A program made the translations under genes and the position numbers. This document shows, one piece after another, positions 16,829-25,259 of a DNA stretch of 41,752 nt. Origin of the DNA: Promethearchaeota archaeon (GTDB lineage: Archaea; Asgardarchaeota; Lokiarchaeia; Sigynarchaeales; SOKP01); assembly GCA_019057775.1 (NCBI GenBank), contig JAHLWT010000100.1, forward strand, positions 1 through 41,752, in the 5' to 3' direction. Position 1 is the stretch's first letter. Each line of letters opens with the position of its first letter. Below the pieces are notes generated by a model that was not told the origin of the DNA, did not search any database, and worked only from the letters and a program-made list of their open reading frames with translations.

Positions 16829-17860
16829 ATGGCTGATCAGATAACAGCAATCTTAGTTATAGTATTAATAATTATGGCTATAGGCCTTGCTTTTTCAATT
16901 GGAGCAAATGATGAGACTCTATCTGCTTTAGTAGGGGCAGGAGTCTTAAAATTTAAGATTGCTTTACTAATAGGAGGCATAGCCATTGGAGGGGGCATGA
17001 TATTATTTAGCGGGGGATTTGTAGCAAAAACTGTTGGTTCAGATATTCTTGGTGAAAGCGTTCAATATACTATTTACATGTTGTTGACAGTTTTAATTAG
17101 TAGTATAATATGGTTAGTAGCGGGGAGTTTTGCGGGTATCCCATTAAGTAGCACGCATTCCCTGATAGGAAGTGTCTTTGGAGTCATATTTGTATACGCA
17201 ATATCCCAAGGAGGTATTAGTCTTGATACCGCATTAAATTGGAATAAATTAAGTAGTGTAGTTCTGAGCTGGTTTATATCTCCAATTTTTGGATTATTAA
17301 TTACTTATGTTTTATTTAAGCTATTAGCGAAATTCTATCTTTCTCGTTTAAGAGGTCTAATTCAAATCGAAAGATCAGAGAAAAGATTTAAATGGTTTTT
17401 ACTTGCTTCTGTTATATTTGCCGAAATTTGGGTTGGTGCTAATTCAGGAGAAGCTTTAGGCATTCTTTATGGTCTCTTAGATAATGGATCTTTAAATATA
17501 GCACAATATTTTATATTTACAGTAATCTGTGGAATATTTGCTTGTGTTGGGATTTACTTTGCTGCCCGGTACGTTATTCGTAATTTAGCATCTCAAATGA
17601 TTGATTCCCGACCAAGTGAAGGATTAATTATCCAAGTAAGCTCAGCAATAATTCTAATGATTGCGACGCTATTTGGATTGCCCATATCTCACAGTCATGT
17701 GATCGTTTTTTGTATAATTGGATTAAGTTTGGCTCAAAAAAAGGAATTAGATTTAAGGGGGTTAGGTAAGATGGGAATCTATTGGATTCTGACCTTCCCT
17801 ATAGCAGCAATTATGGCAGGTTTTCTATATTTTGGTTTTATATCATTTGGTTTATATTAA
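16829..17860 (+). CDS. PiT-family inorganic phosphate permease
   Basis: This 343-aa polytopic protein has about 10 hydrophobic segments. Both halves of the inverted PiT repeat carry the signature: GANDETLSALVGAG at residues about 25-38 and GANSGEALGILYG in the second half. SGIPLSST-like motifs follow (AGIPLSSTHSLIGS, then LPISHSHVIVFCIIG). By family it imports phosphate with H+ or Na+ at the cytoplasmic membrane. The length suits the compact archaeal forms. It lies between two PhoU-like genes, 23 bp after the first and about 70 bp before the second, which has its own TATA box. Confidence 0.93.
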   Translation: MADQITAILVIVLIIMAIGLAFSIGANDETLSALVGAGVLKFKIALLIGGIAIGGGMILFSGGFVAKTVGSDILGESVQYTIYMLLTVLISSIIWLVAGSFAGIPLSSTHSLIGSVFGVIFVYAISQGGISLDTALNWNKLSSVVLSWFISPIFGLLITYVLFKLLAKFYLSRLRGLIQIERSEKRFKWFLLASVIFAEIWVGANSGEALGILYGLLDNGSLNIAQYFIFTVICGIFACVGIYFAARYVIRNLASQMIDSRPSEGLIIQVSSAIILMIATLFGLPISHSHVIVFCIIGLSLAQKKELDLRGLGKMGIYWILTFPIAAIMAGFLYFGFISFGLY

Positions 17861-17890
17861 AAATTTGTAAATATGAAAAAAAATATATTT

Positions 17891-17910
17891 GAAAGGATTA
17901 TATATAAAAA
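17891..17910 (+). promoter_or_regulatory. TATA/BRE promoter of the second PhoU-like gene
   Basis: GAAAGG precedes TTATATATAAAAA. The TATA centre is about 28 nt upstream of the GTG at 17932, so the transcript could be leaderless or carry a leader of a few bases to the ATG at 17941. Confidence 0.5.
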
Positions 17911-17931
17911 TTAAAGAAAAAAGTTAAGTGT

Positions 17932-18624
17932 GTGAAAAGGATGGGCTCATTAATTGAATATTTGAAACGAAAAACTGCATTTGATGCTTTAGAAAAAACG
18001 ATAAAGCATGCTCAAAAAGTGCAAGAATGTGTAAAGGAGTTAGATAAAGGATTAGAAATGCTTCTAACCGAAAAAGATCTTGATAAAACACATGATATTT
18101 TTCATAATGTTGATCTATTAGAGGGTGAGGCTGATAAATTAAGGAGAGATCTCCAAAAAGATATCTCTAAAGGAGAATTAGATCCTCATGTAAGACAAAA
18201 TTTGTCACATTTAATTAAAAGAATAGATGATGTTGCTAACTGTTGTAATGGAGTTGCTAGAAGGATTGGTACTGTTCCAATAAAATTTTGGGAACAAAGT
18301 AGTGAAGAAACTACGAAGTTGATAATTCAAATTATGAAAACGACTGTAAATTGTGCTCAATTTTTAGATAAAATTGTAATAGATTTCGTTGAAAATAGAA
18401 AAAATGTTAAAGCTATAGGAAAACAAATAAATGACCATGAACACAAAGTAGATTTATTAAACATTAAACTCAGGAAAAGTCTTCAAGAAACTGAATATGA
18501 TGTAAACTTTTTTACAATTTTTACGGTGGGAAACATTTTTGATATTCTTGAGGCAATTTCTGACTCGATAGAAGGTGTAGCGGATTATATTATGGTTTTA
18601 CTAACTAGTGTAGAAGGAGATTAG
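17932..18624 (+). CDS. PhoU-like (DUF47) phosphate-transport accessory protein, copy 2
   Basis: This 230-aa soluble helical protein is a clear DUF47/TIGR00153-type member. The N-terminus is MGSLIEYLKRKTAFDALEK, LEGEADKLRRDLQKDIS is the E-x-x-x-D metal-binding PhoU motif, then IDDVANCCNGVARRIG, and DHEHKVDLLNIKL is the second E/D motif. GTG at 17932 fits a leaderless start from the TATA box at 17900; ATG at 17941 is the alternative and gives the family-like N-terminus. The partner is the adjacent PiT permease. Its separate promoter suggests regulation independent of copy 1. Confidence 0.88.
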   Translation: MKRMGSLIEYLKRKTAFDALEKTIKHAQKVQECVKELDKGLEMLLTEKDLDKTHDIFHNVDLLEGEADKLRRDLQKDISKGELDPHVRQNLSHLIKRIDDVANCCNGVARRIGTVPIKFWEQSSEETTKLIIQIMKTTVNCAQFLDKIVIDFVENRKNVKAIGKQINDHEHKVDLLNIKLRKSLQETEYDVNFFTIFTVGNIFDILEAISDSIEGVADYIMVLLTSVEGD

Positions 18625-18792
18625 TTCTTTGATAAACTAGAGTTAGAAATCTAAAAAGAACGCGTATTTCAATAGTTCAACATTTTTGTAAGCATAATTT
18701 TTTGATCTGGTAAATATATGACAGATATTTGTAAAATCATTATCAATAATTTAATCTAAAAAAAACCTCAATTCATTCTTTCAAAGTAGTTC

Positions 18793-20196
18793 TTAATCTA
18801 TTCTGACTCCCTGTGTCTTGAGAATTTTCTGGACAATTGAGATATCTACATCTCTACATATCGTATTTTCTTTTATCGAAACTGCTGCAGCTACGCCTCC
18901 AGATTGACCTGTAACTATACAACATACCATCTGACGGGTTGCTGCGTGGGAAATTTTATCTCCAGCTACACAACGTCCTACAACGAGAAGATTCTCAACT
19001 TCTTGCGGAACAATTACCCCATAAGGGACATGGAAGTATCTCCCTGTTGTTGGCAAGATGGCAATTCCGTAACCATCTAAAAACTCTGGACAGATGCCAA
19101 TAGAATCAATAAAACGAGCTTCATTCTTCACATCATGTTCTGTTATATTATATTCACCAATTATCTTTCTCGACTCTCTCGTTCCTAATGATGCTCCAAT
19201 TGTTCGAAGTCTTGCGTTTTTAAAACCTGGTGTGTATTTTTTTAAAGCTTTAATTGCCATCATTACACGCTTTCTCCCTTCAATTTCGGCTTTAGTAAGA
19301 TCCCATACATCAGTTGGATCTATATCAAACAAATGGATAGCATTGAAAGAAGTTATCTCTCCCGCATCTGTAAAGGATCCCCAATAGCTTTCAATATTCA
19401 CATCATTTGGAATTTCACCGGCTTCTTTAGCTTTATTAAATGGCTCCACCAGATATGTGCTGAATGAGTTTTCTTCTTTTCCAGTAGTTTCTCCCCAATC
19501 CCCAATGCTTCCGCGATTTGCATAAATATATAATAGGAATTTATTGATTTTGACGCCACTGCATCCGAAGTTAACTGAAACTTCCATTAATTCATCCTTT
19601 GGATTTTTTCGAAATGGAGCCCCACTATAATAGGCTACATCAGCATCACCAGTAGCATCGATTATTCTTTTAGCTAAAATTGCTTGTCTTCCTGATTTGC
19701 TCTCTGTAATAACACCAATGATTGTATTGCCATTCATAATCACATCTACAACGTTACAATGTAATAATGGTACAACCCCAGATTCTAACACTAGCTTATC
19801 AGCTACATATTTGAACATTTCCGTATCCAGAATCTCATAAGTAGGTTCTCCATTAACCATTAATCCCTCTTGTTCAAGAACTTCTATAAATTCTTTATTT
19901 TTGATCTTGCCAAAGATATTAATGCTAGCTCCCAATTCTTTAGCAATATTTTCAAATTCCTGACCTATTCCACCAGCATCTATTGTTTTTGCGTATCGAT
20001 ACCAAGCTATAGTTCCTATCATAGATTGTGTTATCACACCTCCAAAATAACCATATCGCTCTACAAGTATAGTACTTACACCTTCTCGAGCTGATGCTAA
20101 TGAAGCGGAAAGTCCTCCAGGTCCGCCTCCTATTACCAAAACATCGGTTTCCACCATAACGGGGATTTCTCTCATTGGTTCTTTAATTTTTTCCAT
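18793..20196 (-). CDS. FAD-dependent oxidoreductase
   Basis: This 467-aa protein has the Rossmann dinucleotide motif VLVIGGGPGGLSAS at residues about 19-32 followed by Glu/Arg (ILVERYGYFGG), as in the FAD-dependent family resembling PF12831. RIIDATGDADVAYYSGAPF is the second FAD-contact motif, and GRCVAGDKISHAATRQMVC near the C-terminus is a third. Substrate unknown; no membrane segment or Cys cluster. A GTGA ribosome-binding site lies 7-8 nt before the ATG. The Fe-S gene upstream on the same strand (95-bp gap) is the likely electron partner. Confidence 0.85.
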   Translation of the reverse strand: MEKIKEPMREIPVMVETDVLVIGGGPGGLSASLASAREGVSTILVERYGYFGGVITQSMIGTIAWYRYAKTIDAGGIGQEFENIAKELGASINIFGKIKNKEFIEVLEQEGLMVNGEPTYEILDTEMFKYVADKLVLESGVVPLLHCNVVDVIMNGNTIIGVITESKSGRQAILAKRIIDATGDADVAYYSGAPFRKNPKDELMEVSVNFGCSGVKINKFLLYIYANRGSIGDWGETTGKEENSFSTYLVEPFNKAKEAGEIPNDVNIESYWGSFTDAGEITSFNAIHLFDIDPTDVWDLTKAEIEGRKRVMMAIKALKKYTPGFKNARLRTIGASLGTRESRKIIGEYNITEHDVKNEARFIDSIGICPEFLDGYGIAILPTTGRYFHVPYGVIVPQEVENLLVVGRCVAGDKISHAATRQMVCCIVTGQSGGVAAAVSIKENTICRDVDISIVQKILKTQGVRID

Positions 20197-20291
20197 GATT
20201 TTTCACTTGAATAAAGACTACCTATTTATAAAAATTTTAAGAGTTCATTATTTTATGTTAATAATCAAATAGTTAAGAGATAGAAATATAT

Positions 20292-21398
20292 CTACTCTAT
20301 TTTCATTTTTTTAGGCATGAGAAAGACATCTCTCGGCCCAGTTCTTTTTAGATGAATTGAATCTTCAGGACAATGGTGAGCGCATAACCCACATCCAATA
20401 CACTTTTCCTCATGAACAACTGCTATGGTATTATCAATATCTATTGTATCCATTGGACATATATTTACACATGTTCCACATCCTACACATAGTTCTTCAT
20501 CCACTTTTGCTAAATAAGAAGAAATTGTATGTAAAGGTAATATACCACGAAAATAAAAATTCAGAATACCGCAACAACATTTGCAACAATTACAAATTGC
20601 TTCTATACCCCTATCTAAATCTGAATGCACGTGAAAAACTTTATGAACTAAACCATAGTCCTCCGCTTCTTTTAATATACGGATTGCTTCATCCTTAGAT
20701 ACTTTCCTTCCGAAATTTTGCTCTATAGCAAATTTAGCACTTTTATCTAAGAGAAAACAGTTATTTTTTGGGGCATTTAACTTACAGGGATCTTCAATAA
20801 GATCTTTCGAATGACGACAATAACAATGAGCTACGGCAATATCCTCGTAATTTATGATATAGTTTTTAACATCTTCATAAGGTATAACTGATTCAGTACC
20901 AATTTCTACTTCTTTTTCAACAGGGAGTGTCCTGTCTGTAGGTGGTAATCCCTTAAACACTTCAGATATATAATCATAATTTTTTTGTGTGCCATCACTA
21001 ACTTCTTGAAATAATCCTTCAAACAACACTGCTAATTTTTTATCTCTTTCAGTTGTAGTACCTCTTAAGAATGTATATTCAAAAATCCCTGGAAATAATC
21101 CCATTAACCGATACACCATCACCCCAGTACTTCTACTATTCGTACCGATAATGATACCATTGTGCATTAACGTATTAAGCATACTAAGTAGCTCTTCTTC
21201 CTCCATATCTGTTCTTTGATTAATTTGTTCGAGCGTCATTGATGGTTTTCTAAATACTATTAGAAATTTAGCTTGTTCATAAGTTAATAGATTTTGTAAA
21301 AGTTCTATCAATGTGTCATTGATTGGAACAGGGAATACTCCTGATTTTGCTATTGTCCTTGCGACTTTATACCAGAATTTATCAGTCATATCATCCAT
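20292..21398 (-). CDS. Fe-S protein with winged-helix N-terminus and two ferredoxin-type clusters
   Basis: 368 aa. Residues about 35-100 look like a winged helix (LTYEQAKFLIVF, TLEQINQRTDMEEEELLSML). A middle region carries CYCRH-x-C-x-C spacing and later CNCCKCCC, possible extra cluster ligands. The C-terminal 75 residues contain two classical 4Fe-4S motifs, CVGCGTCVNICPMD and CIGCGLCAHHCPED. By family it is a cytoplasmic electron carrier, and the HTH domain could make it a redox-responsive regulator or just a protein-binding module. It precedes the FAD oxidoreductase on the same strand, probably an operon. Confidence 0.85.
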   Translation of the reverse strand: MDDMTDKFWYKVARTIAKSGVFPVPINDTLIELLQNLLTYEQAKFLIVFRKPSMTLEQINQRTDMEEEELLSMLNTLMHNGIIIGTNSRSTGVMVYRLMGLFPGIFEYTFLRGTTTERDKKLAVLFEGLFQEVSDGTQKNYDYISEVFKGLPPTDRTLPVEKEVEIGTESVIPYEDVKNYIINYEDIAVAHCYCRHSKDLIEDPCKLNAPKNNCFLLDKSAKFAIEQNFGRKVSKDEAIRILKEAEDYGLVHKVFHVHSDLDRGIEAICNCCKCCCGILNFYFRGILPLHTISSYLAKVDEELCVGCGTCVNICPMDTIDIDNTIAVVHEEKCIGCGLCAHHCPEDSIHLKRTGPRDVFLMPKKMKIE

Positions 21399-21474
21399 CC
21401 TTTATTAAAATTATTGTGTTTAAATTTTCTATTTAGATAAAAAAATACATATTATAATTAGATTTCGAGGATTA

Positions 21475-21492
21475 ATAATAAGAACTTATTAT
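21475..21492. promoter_or_regulatory. AT-rich palindrome upstream of the Fe-S gene
   Basis: ATAATAAG and CTTATTAT are perfect 8-bp arms with a 2-bp spacer, 77-94 bp upstream of the Fe-S gene start and divergent from the small ORF at 21610. Operator function is a guess in this AT-rich context. Confidence 0.25.
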
Positions 21493-21609
21493 AAGGCGAT
21501 TTAATAATTATGGGTCCAGAATCCATAAAATCTTTAGACTCATGGTATTTTAATATTAGAGCTTCATAAAACCAATTAAAAATTAAATTTAGGGATGAGG
21601 GTTTAACTT

Positions 21610-21783
21610 ATGGTGAGTGAAATCCAAAAAAGAATTGATACACTGCAGCTTTCTATTAAGCTATTAGAAGACCATTTACACATGTATGGCCATTTAATAA
21701 CATCCAAGCCCCGACATTTCATATTTAATCAAATTAATAATTATAGACGTGAGCTCCAAATTAGGACAGATTATCCTTATTAA
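21610..21783 (+). CDS. 57-aa basic helical protein
   Basis: I do not recognise it. The N-terminal half reads as one amphipathic, coiled-coil-like helix (EIQKRIDTLQLSIKLLEDHLHMYG). The C-terminal half is Arg/Asn/Tyr-rich and basic. ATG at 21610 follows a weak GAGGG about 8 nt upstream. The coding region has no frame interruption and protein-like composition, so I treat it as a likely gene. It might be a small nucleic-acid or protein-binding factor; no neighbour suggests a role. Confidence 0.5.
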   Translation: MVSEIQKRIDTLQLSIKLLEDHLHMYGHLITSKPRHFIFNQINNYRRELQIRTDYPY

Positions 21784-21953
21784 ATAAAGAAAATCAATTT
21801 TTTTTTTCTAATTTTGATCAGCATTGTTAGGACGTTAAAAATATCTATTTATAATTTTCATTTAGATTTTATTATTGCAAACCTTTTAAGATATTCTGTA
21901 TAAATTTTTTTAGAAAACTAGCTACCAGACAAATTAAGTAATAGGTAATAAAT

Positions 21954-23261
21954 ATGGAGAAAAGTGAAATTGAATTAAAAAAATCGTATTTAGGAATATT
22001 TTCATTAAATTATTTCACCCAAGGGATAAATCAGAGTATGTTCACAACTATTATTCCTATATATTTATTACAGTTAATCGGTAGTTTAGATTCTGCTGAA
22101 GTCGCTTCTCTTATGTCAATTGTTCTTCTCCCTTTCGGTGTAAAATTTATTTATGGAATGATATCAGATAAAATAAGTATCAAGAAATTAGGTAGAAGAA
22201 AACCATGGATCATTGGTTCCTCAATCACTGCAGGGCTAATCTGGATTTTAATGCCATCTATTCTAACTGCTAATAATGCGATGACACTAATAATGATTTT
22301 AGGGATTATAATAGTAATTGGAGTAGCTATGGGAGATACTGCCATTGACGGTTTAATTCTTGATTTATATCCTAAGGAAAAACTTGGACGTGTTCAAGGA
22401 ATATGCTGGAGTTTTAGATCGCTTGGTATTATCGCTGGAGGTCCATTGATTATGGTTTTTATCCTTTTAGTTGGAGGTACTGTGGGGATTGTTTTTATTG
22501 GTTTAGGAATATCAATGATGATTTTCTCGGTGTTTACGCTATTTGTAAGAGAAAAAGAGGAAATACGGGAAGTTAATGTAAGAAGTAATCTTAAAATTAT
22601 ATTTGGTAAATTTAAAAACTGGAAAGTTTATACATTTTCTTTATTCATGGCTATGACAGATGGGGTAATATTTATTTTTATACCGTTGTATATTATTATT
22701 CAATGGGGTTTTGTTGGTGCTGTTGGTGCTACTATTGACTTAATTGGAGATCCTACAAGACCCGATTTATATGCCCCCCTAGCTCTAGTGGCTTTCATTA
22801 TTGGTCTGGGAGTAATTACCGGAGCAATTATAGGGGGAAGAATAGCCGATTTAAAATCACGGAAGCGTAGTGTCTATTTTTCATTGGTATTATCATCAGT
22901 TTCTTATCTCCTTTTCATTATACCTCCTGTGTGGCCTCTACTCTTGATTTTTTCATTTCTTTCAGGAGGATCATCTGGATGGAGAAATTCAGCTTTATCA
23001 GCGGTTATTGGTCAGGAATCACAATTATATCCAGAAATGGATAGTACCTATTACGCTACGTGTAATTCTTTCGCTAATTTAGGAACTGTAATAGGATTAG
23101 AAGTAACGAGTTTAATTTTTGCGAGTTTAACTGGTTTAGGTACTTTTGCTATATATGCGATAATATTCTTAGTTATGGCTCTTATAATAAATATTAATTA
23201 TATCCCCTTTTCAAAAATGGATCCGAAAGAATATGAAATAAATATAAATAAAACAAACTGA
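21954..23261 (+). CDS. MFS transporter with GRRKPW loop
   Basis: This 435-aa protein has about 12 hydrophobic segments. The loop after segment 2 reads GRRKPWIIGSS, the variant motif A of the SLC45/sucrose-transporter, AmpG and Pucc-like MFS groups, followed by GDTAIDGLILDLYP (motif near segment 4, with acidic residues in the membrane). IGGRIADLKSRKRS is the second-half motif A. The substrate is unknown; sugars or glycan fragments would suit the GH4 gene 2 kb downstream, but the intervening aminotransferase and gaps make an operon unlikely. AGGT about 8 nt before the ATG. Confidence 0.85.
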   Translation: MEKSEIELKKSYLGIFSLNYFTQGINQSMFTTIIPIYLLQLIGSLDSAEVASLMSIVLLPFGVKFIYGMISDKISIKKLGRRKPWIIGSSITAGLIWILMPSILTANNAMTLIMILGIIIVIGVAMGDTAIDGLILDLYPKEKLGRVQGICWSFRSLGIIAGGPLIMVFILLVGGTVGIVFIGLGISMMIFSVFTLFVREKEEIREVNVRSNLKIIFGKFKNWKVYTFSLFMAMTDGVIFIFIPLYIIIQWGFVGAVGATIDLIGDPTRPDLYAPLALVAFIIGLGVITGAIIGGRIADLKSRKRSVYFSLVLSSVSYLLFIIPPVWPLLLIFSFLSGGSSGWRNSALSAVIGQESQLYPEMDSTYYATCNSFANLGTVIGLEVTSLIFASLTGLGTFAIYAIIFLVMALIININYIPFSKMDPKEYEININKTN

Positions 23262-23431
23262 AGTTTAATGGAAATTTCATTTATTCATTTAACTTCGATA
23301 TTCGCATTTTTCTTGAAGTAAAAAATATGTAATTGTAGGATTATTTTTAGAAAAATTTTTAATCTTATAATAATTGATTATTTTCACAGATTTCTAAGCA
23401 TAATATTGAAGAACCGGTGGTTTAAATTAAA

Positions 23432-24607
23432 TTGGAATATTCTGAAAGGGTAAAAAGGCTCCCAACATATATTTTTGTAGAGATAGAAAAACTATTATCT
23501 GAAAAGAGAAAAAAGGGTATTGATTTAATTCCTCTAGGAATTGGTGATCCTGATTTAACTACTCCCGATTTGATAATCAATGAAGCAATAAAACAAATAA
23601 AGATTCCTGAGAATCAGAATTATCCATCAAGTATGGGAGAAGAGGATTTTAGAGAAGCTGTGGCAAGATGGTATAAGGTTAGATTTGGAATTGATTTGGA
23701 TGCAGAGAATGAGATTTCAAATGTGATTGGAGGAAAAGAAGGTATTGCTAATATTGCTAGAGCATACGTTAATCCAGGAGATATCGTGTTATGTCCCAAT
23801 CCAGGATACCCCGTTTATGAAAATGGAGCAACAAAATTAATTGATGGCCAACCATATTTAATGCCGTTATTTAAAAAAAATAATTTTCTTCCTGATTTGG
23901 ATACAATTGATACAAAAATTCTCAGAAAAGCAAAAATTATGTATTTAAATTATCCAAATAACCCTACGGGAGCAATCGCTCCAAAAGATTTCCTCAAAAA
24001 GGTCACTGATTATGCCGAAGACTATGATATTCTAATAGTATATGATAATCCATATTCAGAATTTACTTATGGTGATTATATTTCCCCCACGGTATTACAA
24101 TTGGATCAAAATCATATTGAAATTAATAGTGCTTCAAAAATGTTCAATATGACTGGTTTTCGATGTGGATGGGTGGCGGGAAATAAGGATGCTATAAAAG
24201 GATTAAGAAAAATCAAATCGCAAATCGATTCGGGGTGCCCAATGTTTATACAAAGGGCAGTCATAAGAGGATTGGCAGAATACAAATCAGAAAAAAAACC
24301 GGAGATTGTTGAACATACCGTAAAAATATATGAAAAACGCAGAGATGTTCTGGTTAAAGGTTTAAACGATATTGGATGGAAAACAGACAAACCACAAGCA
24401 ACTTTTTATGTGTGGACACAAATCCCTGAAGAATATTGTAATCTCAGTTGTATGGAATTTGTAAAAAAATTAATTGATTTAGGGGTAATTCTTACACCCG
24501 GAATAGGTTTTGGACAGTATGGAGAAGGTTTTGTACGGTTCGCTTTAACTCAACCCGAAACACGGATTAAAGAAGCAATAGAAAGAATTGAGTCAATTAT
24601 CAATTAA
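23432..24607 (+). CDS. PLP-dependent class I/II aminotransferase (DapL-like)
   Basis: This 391-aa protein has fold-type I motifs: GIGDPDLTTPD (36-46), YPNNPTG (174-180), D205-N-P-Y208, the Schiff-base Lys236 in NSASKMFNMTGFRCGW with Arg244, and the late FVRFALTQPE. Opening IPLGIGDPD plus NYPSSMGEEDFREAVA resembles LL-diaminopimelate aminotransferases and aspartate/tyrosine-type enzymes, so amino-group transfer in lysine or amino-acid metabolism is likely; the specific substrate is not resolvable. The start is TTG at 23432, with GGTGG (23416-23420) 11 nt upstream. Confidence 0.88.
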   Translation: MEYSERVKRLPTYIFVEIEKLLSEKRKKGIDLIPLGIGDPDLTTPDLIINEAIKQIKIPENQNYPSSMGEEDFREAVARWYKVRFGIDLDAENEISNVIGGKEGIANIARAYVNPGDIVLCPNPGYPVYENGATKLIDGQPYLMPLFKKNNFLPDLDTIDTKILRKAKIMYLNYPNNPTGAIAPKDFLKKVTDYAEDYDILIVYDNPYSEFTYGDYISPTVLQLDQNHIEINSASKMFNMTGFRCGWVAGNKDAIKGLRKIKSQIDSGCPMFIQRAVIRGLAEYKSEKKPEIVEHTVKIYEKRRDVLVKGLNDIGWKTDKPQATFYVWTQIPEEYCNLSCMEFVKKLIDLGVILTPGIGFGQYGEGFVRFALTQPETRIKEAIERIESIIN

Positions 24608-24661
24608 AAAAAGATATATAAAAAAAAATTTGATTTATACTTAACATTAAAAAGATTACTA

Positions 24662-24841
24662 TCATTTGGAAGATTTCTTATATTTTTTCCTCAAATATCC
24701 CATTTTCTTACTTTCTTCAGCTTCAAGACTTTCTGAAAACTCGTTTGGAGCTTCCAACATCATTAAAACTGGAGCATTATAGGAATCCCAATCTTTATAA
24801 TAATCAATTATCAGATCATTTTTATCTGATTCTTTTCCCAG
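24662..24841 (-). CDS. 59-aa acidic protein with apparent CTG start
   Basis: The frame encodes a charged, Tyr/Glu/Lys-rich protein (IIDYYKDWDSYNAPVLMMLE, later SLEAEESKKMGYLRKKYKK). The strongest ribosome-binding site in the window, GAGGTGA (revcomp of 24849-24855), stands 7 nt before a CTG; a TGA in the same frame, inside that site, blocks any longer version. The in-frame ATA (24842-24844) would be too close, and the first in-frame ATG is 27 codons into the protein. CTG therefore looks like the initiator, unless the read carries an error for ATG/GTG/TTG. Function unknown. Confidence 0.5.
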   Translation of the reverse strand: MGKESDKNDLIIDYYKDWDSYNAPVLMMLEAPNEFSESLEAEESKKMGYLRKKYKKSSK

Positions 24842-25259
24842 TATTTTTCACCTCTATTTTTTTTTTTTTATTATTTTCACTGGGAAAATAAATCTAAACT
24901 TGACCTATTTCAAATAAATTTTTGCGAGATGTATTAGTAAAAGAGAATAAATCAAGAAAAATTATAAGAAAGAGGTCAAAATTTATGATTTATTCTCTCT
25001 TCATACCACGGATTAAAGGTAATACTGTAGAATGTACCTTACACCAATAATCCATAGTATTCAGTGAAAACATTAAATATATGATGTAATAAGTTCTATT
25101 TAAACTTTACCCATTGGTTTCCCACGTTTTTGATTTTATTGAAATAAATTGACAAGTAAGTACATGAGTTATGTAACAACTCTCATTGGTAACCTATTAA
25201 ATCGATTCTAATTTACAATAAAATAATTAATCTTTACCTATTATAGGAAGTAGATTAAA
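24842..25259. other. Gene-free gap upstream of the GH4 gene
   Basis: The gap holds a ribosome-binding site for the minus-strand gene, a long T/A tract, a perfect 13-bp inverted repeat (24942-24954 with 24986-24998), and a small operator-like palindrome GTTATGTAAC at 25168-25177 inside GAGTT/AACTC arms (25166-25182). I see no other ORF or RNA gene. Confidence 0.4.
24942..24998. repeat. Perfect 13-bp inverted repeat with 31-nt spacer
   Basis: AGAGAATAAATCA (24942-24954) and TGATTTATTCTCT (24986-24998) are exact complements. A nested six-base pair TGACCT/AGGTCA (24901-24906, 24973-24978) offers an alternative fold. It could be a regulatory RNA fold, operator or degraded element end. No transposase is nearby. 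Confidence 0.55.
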
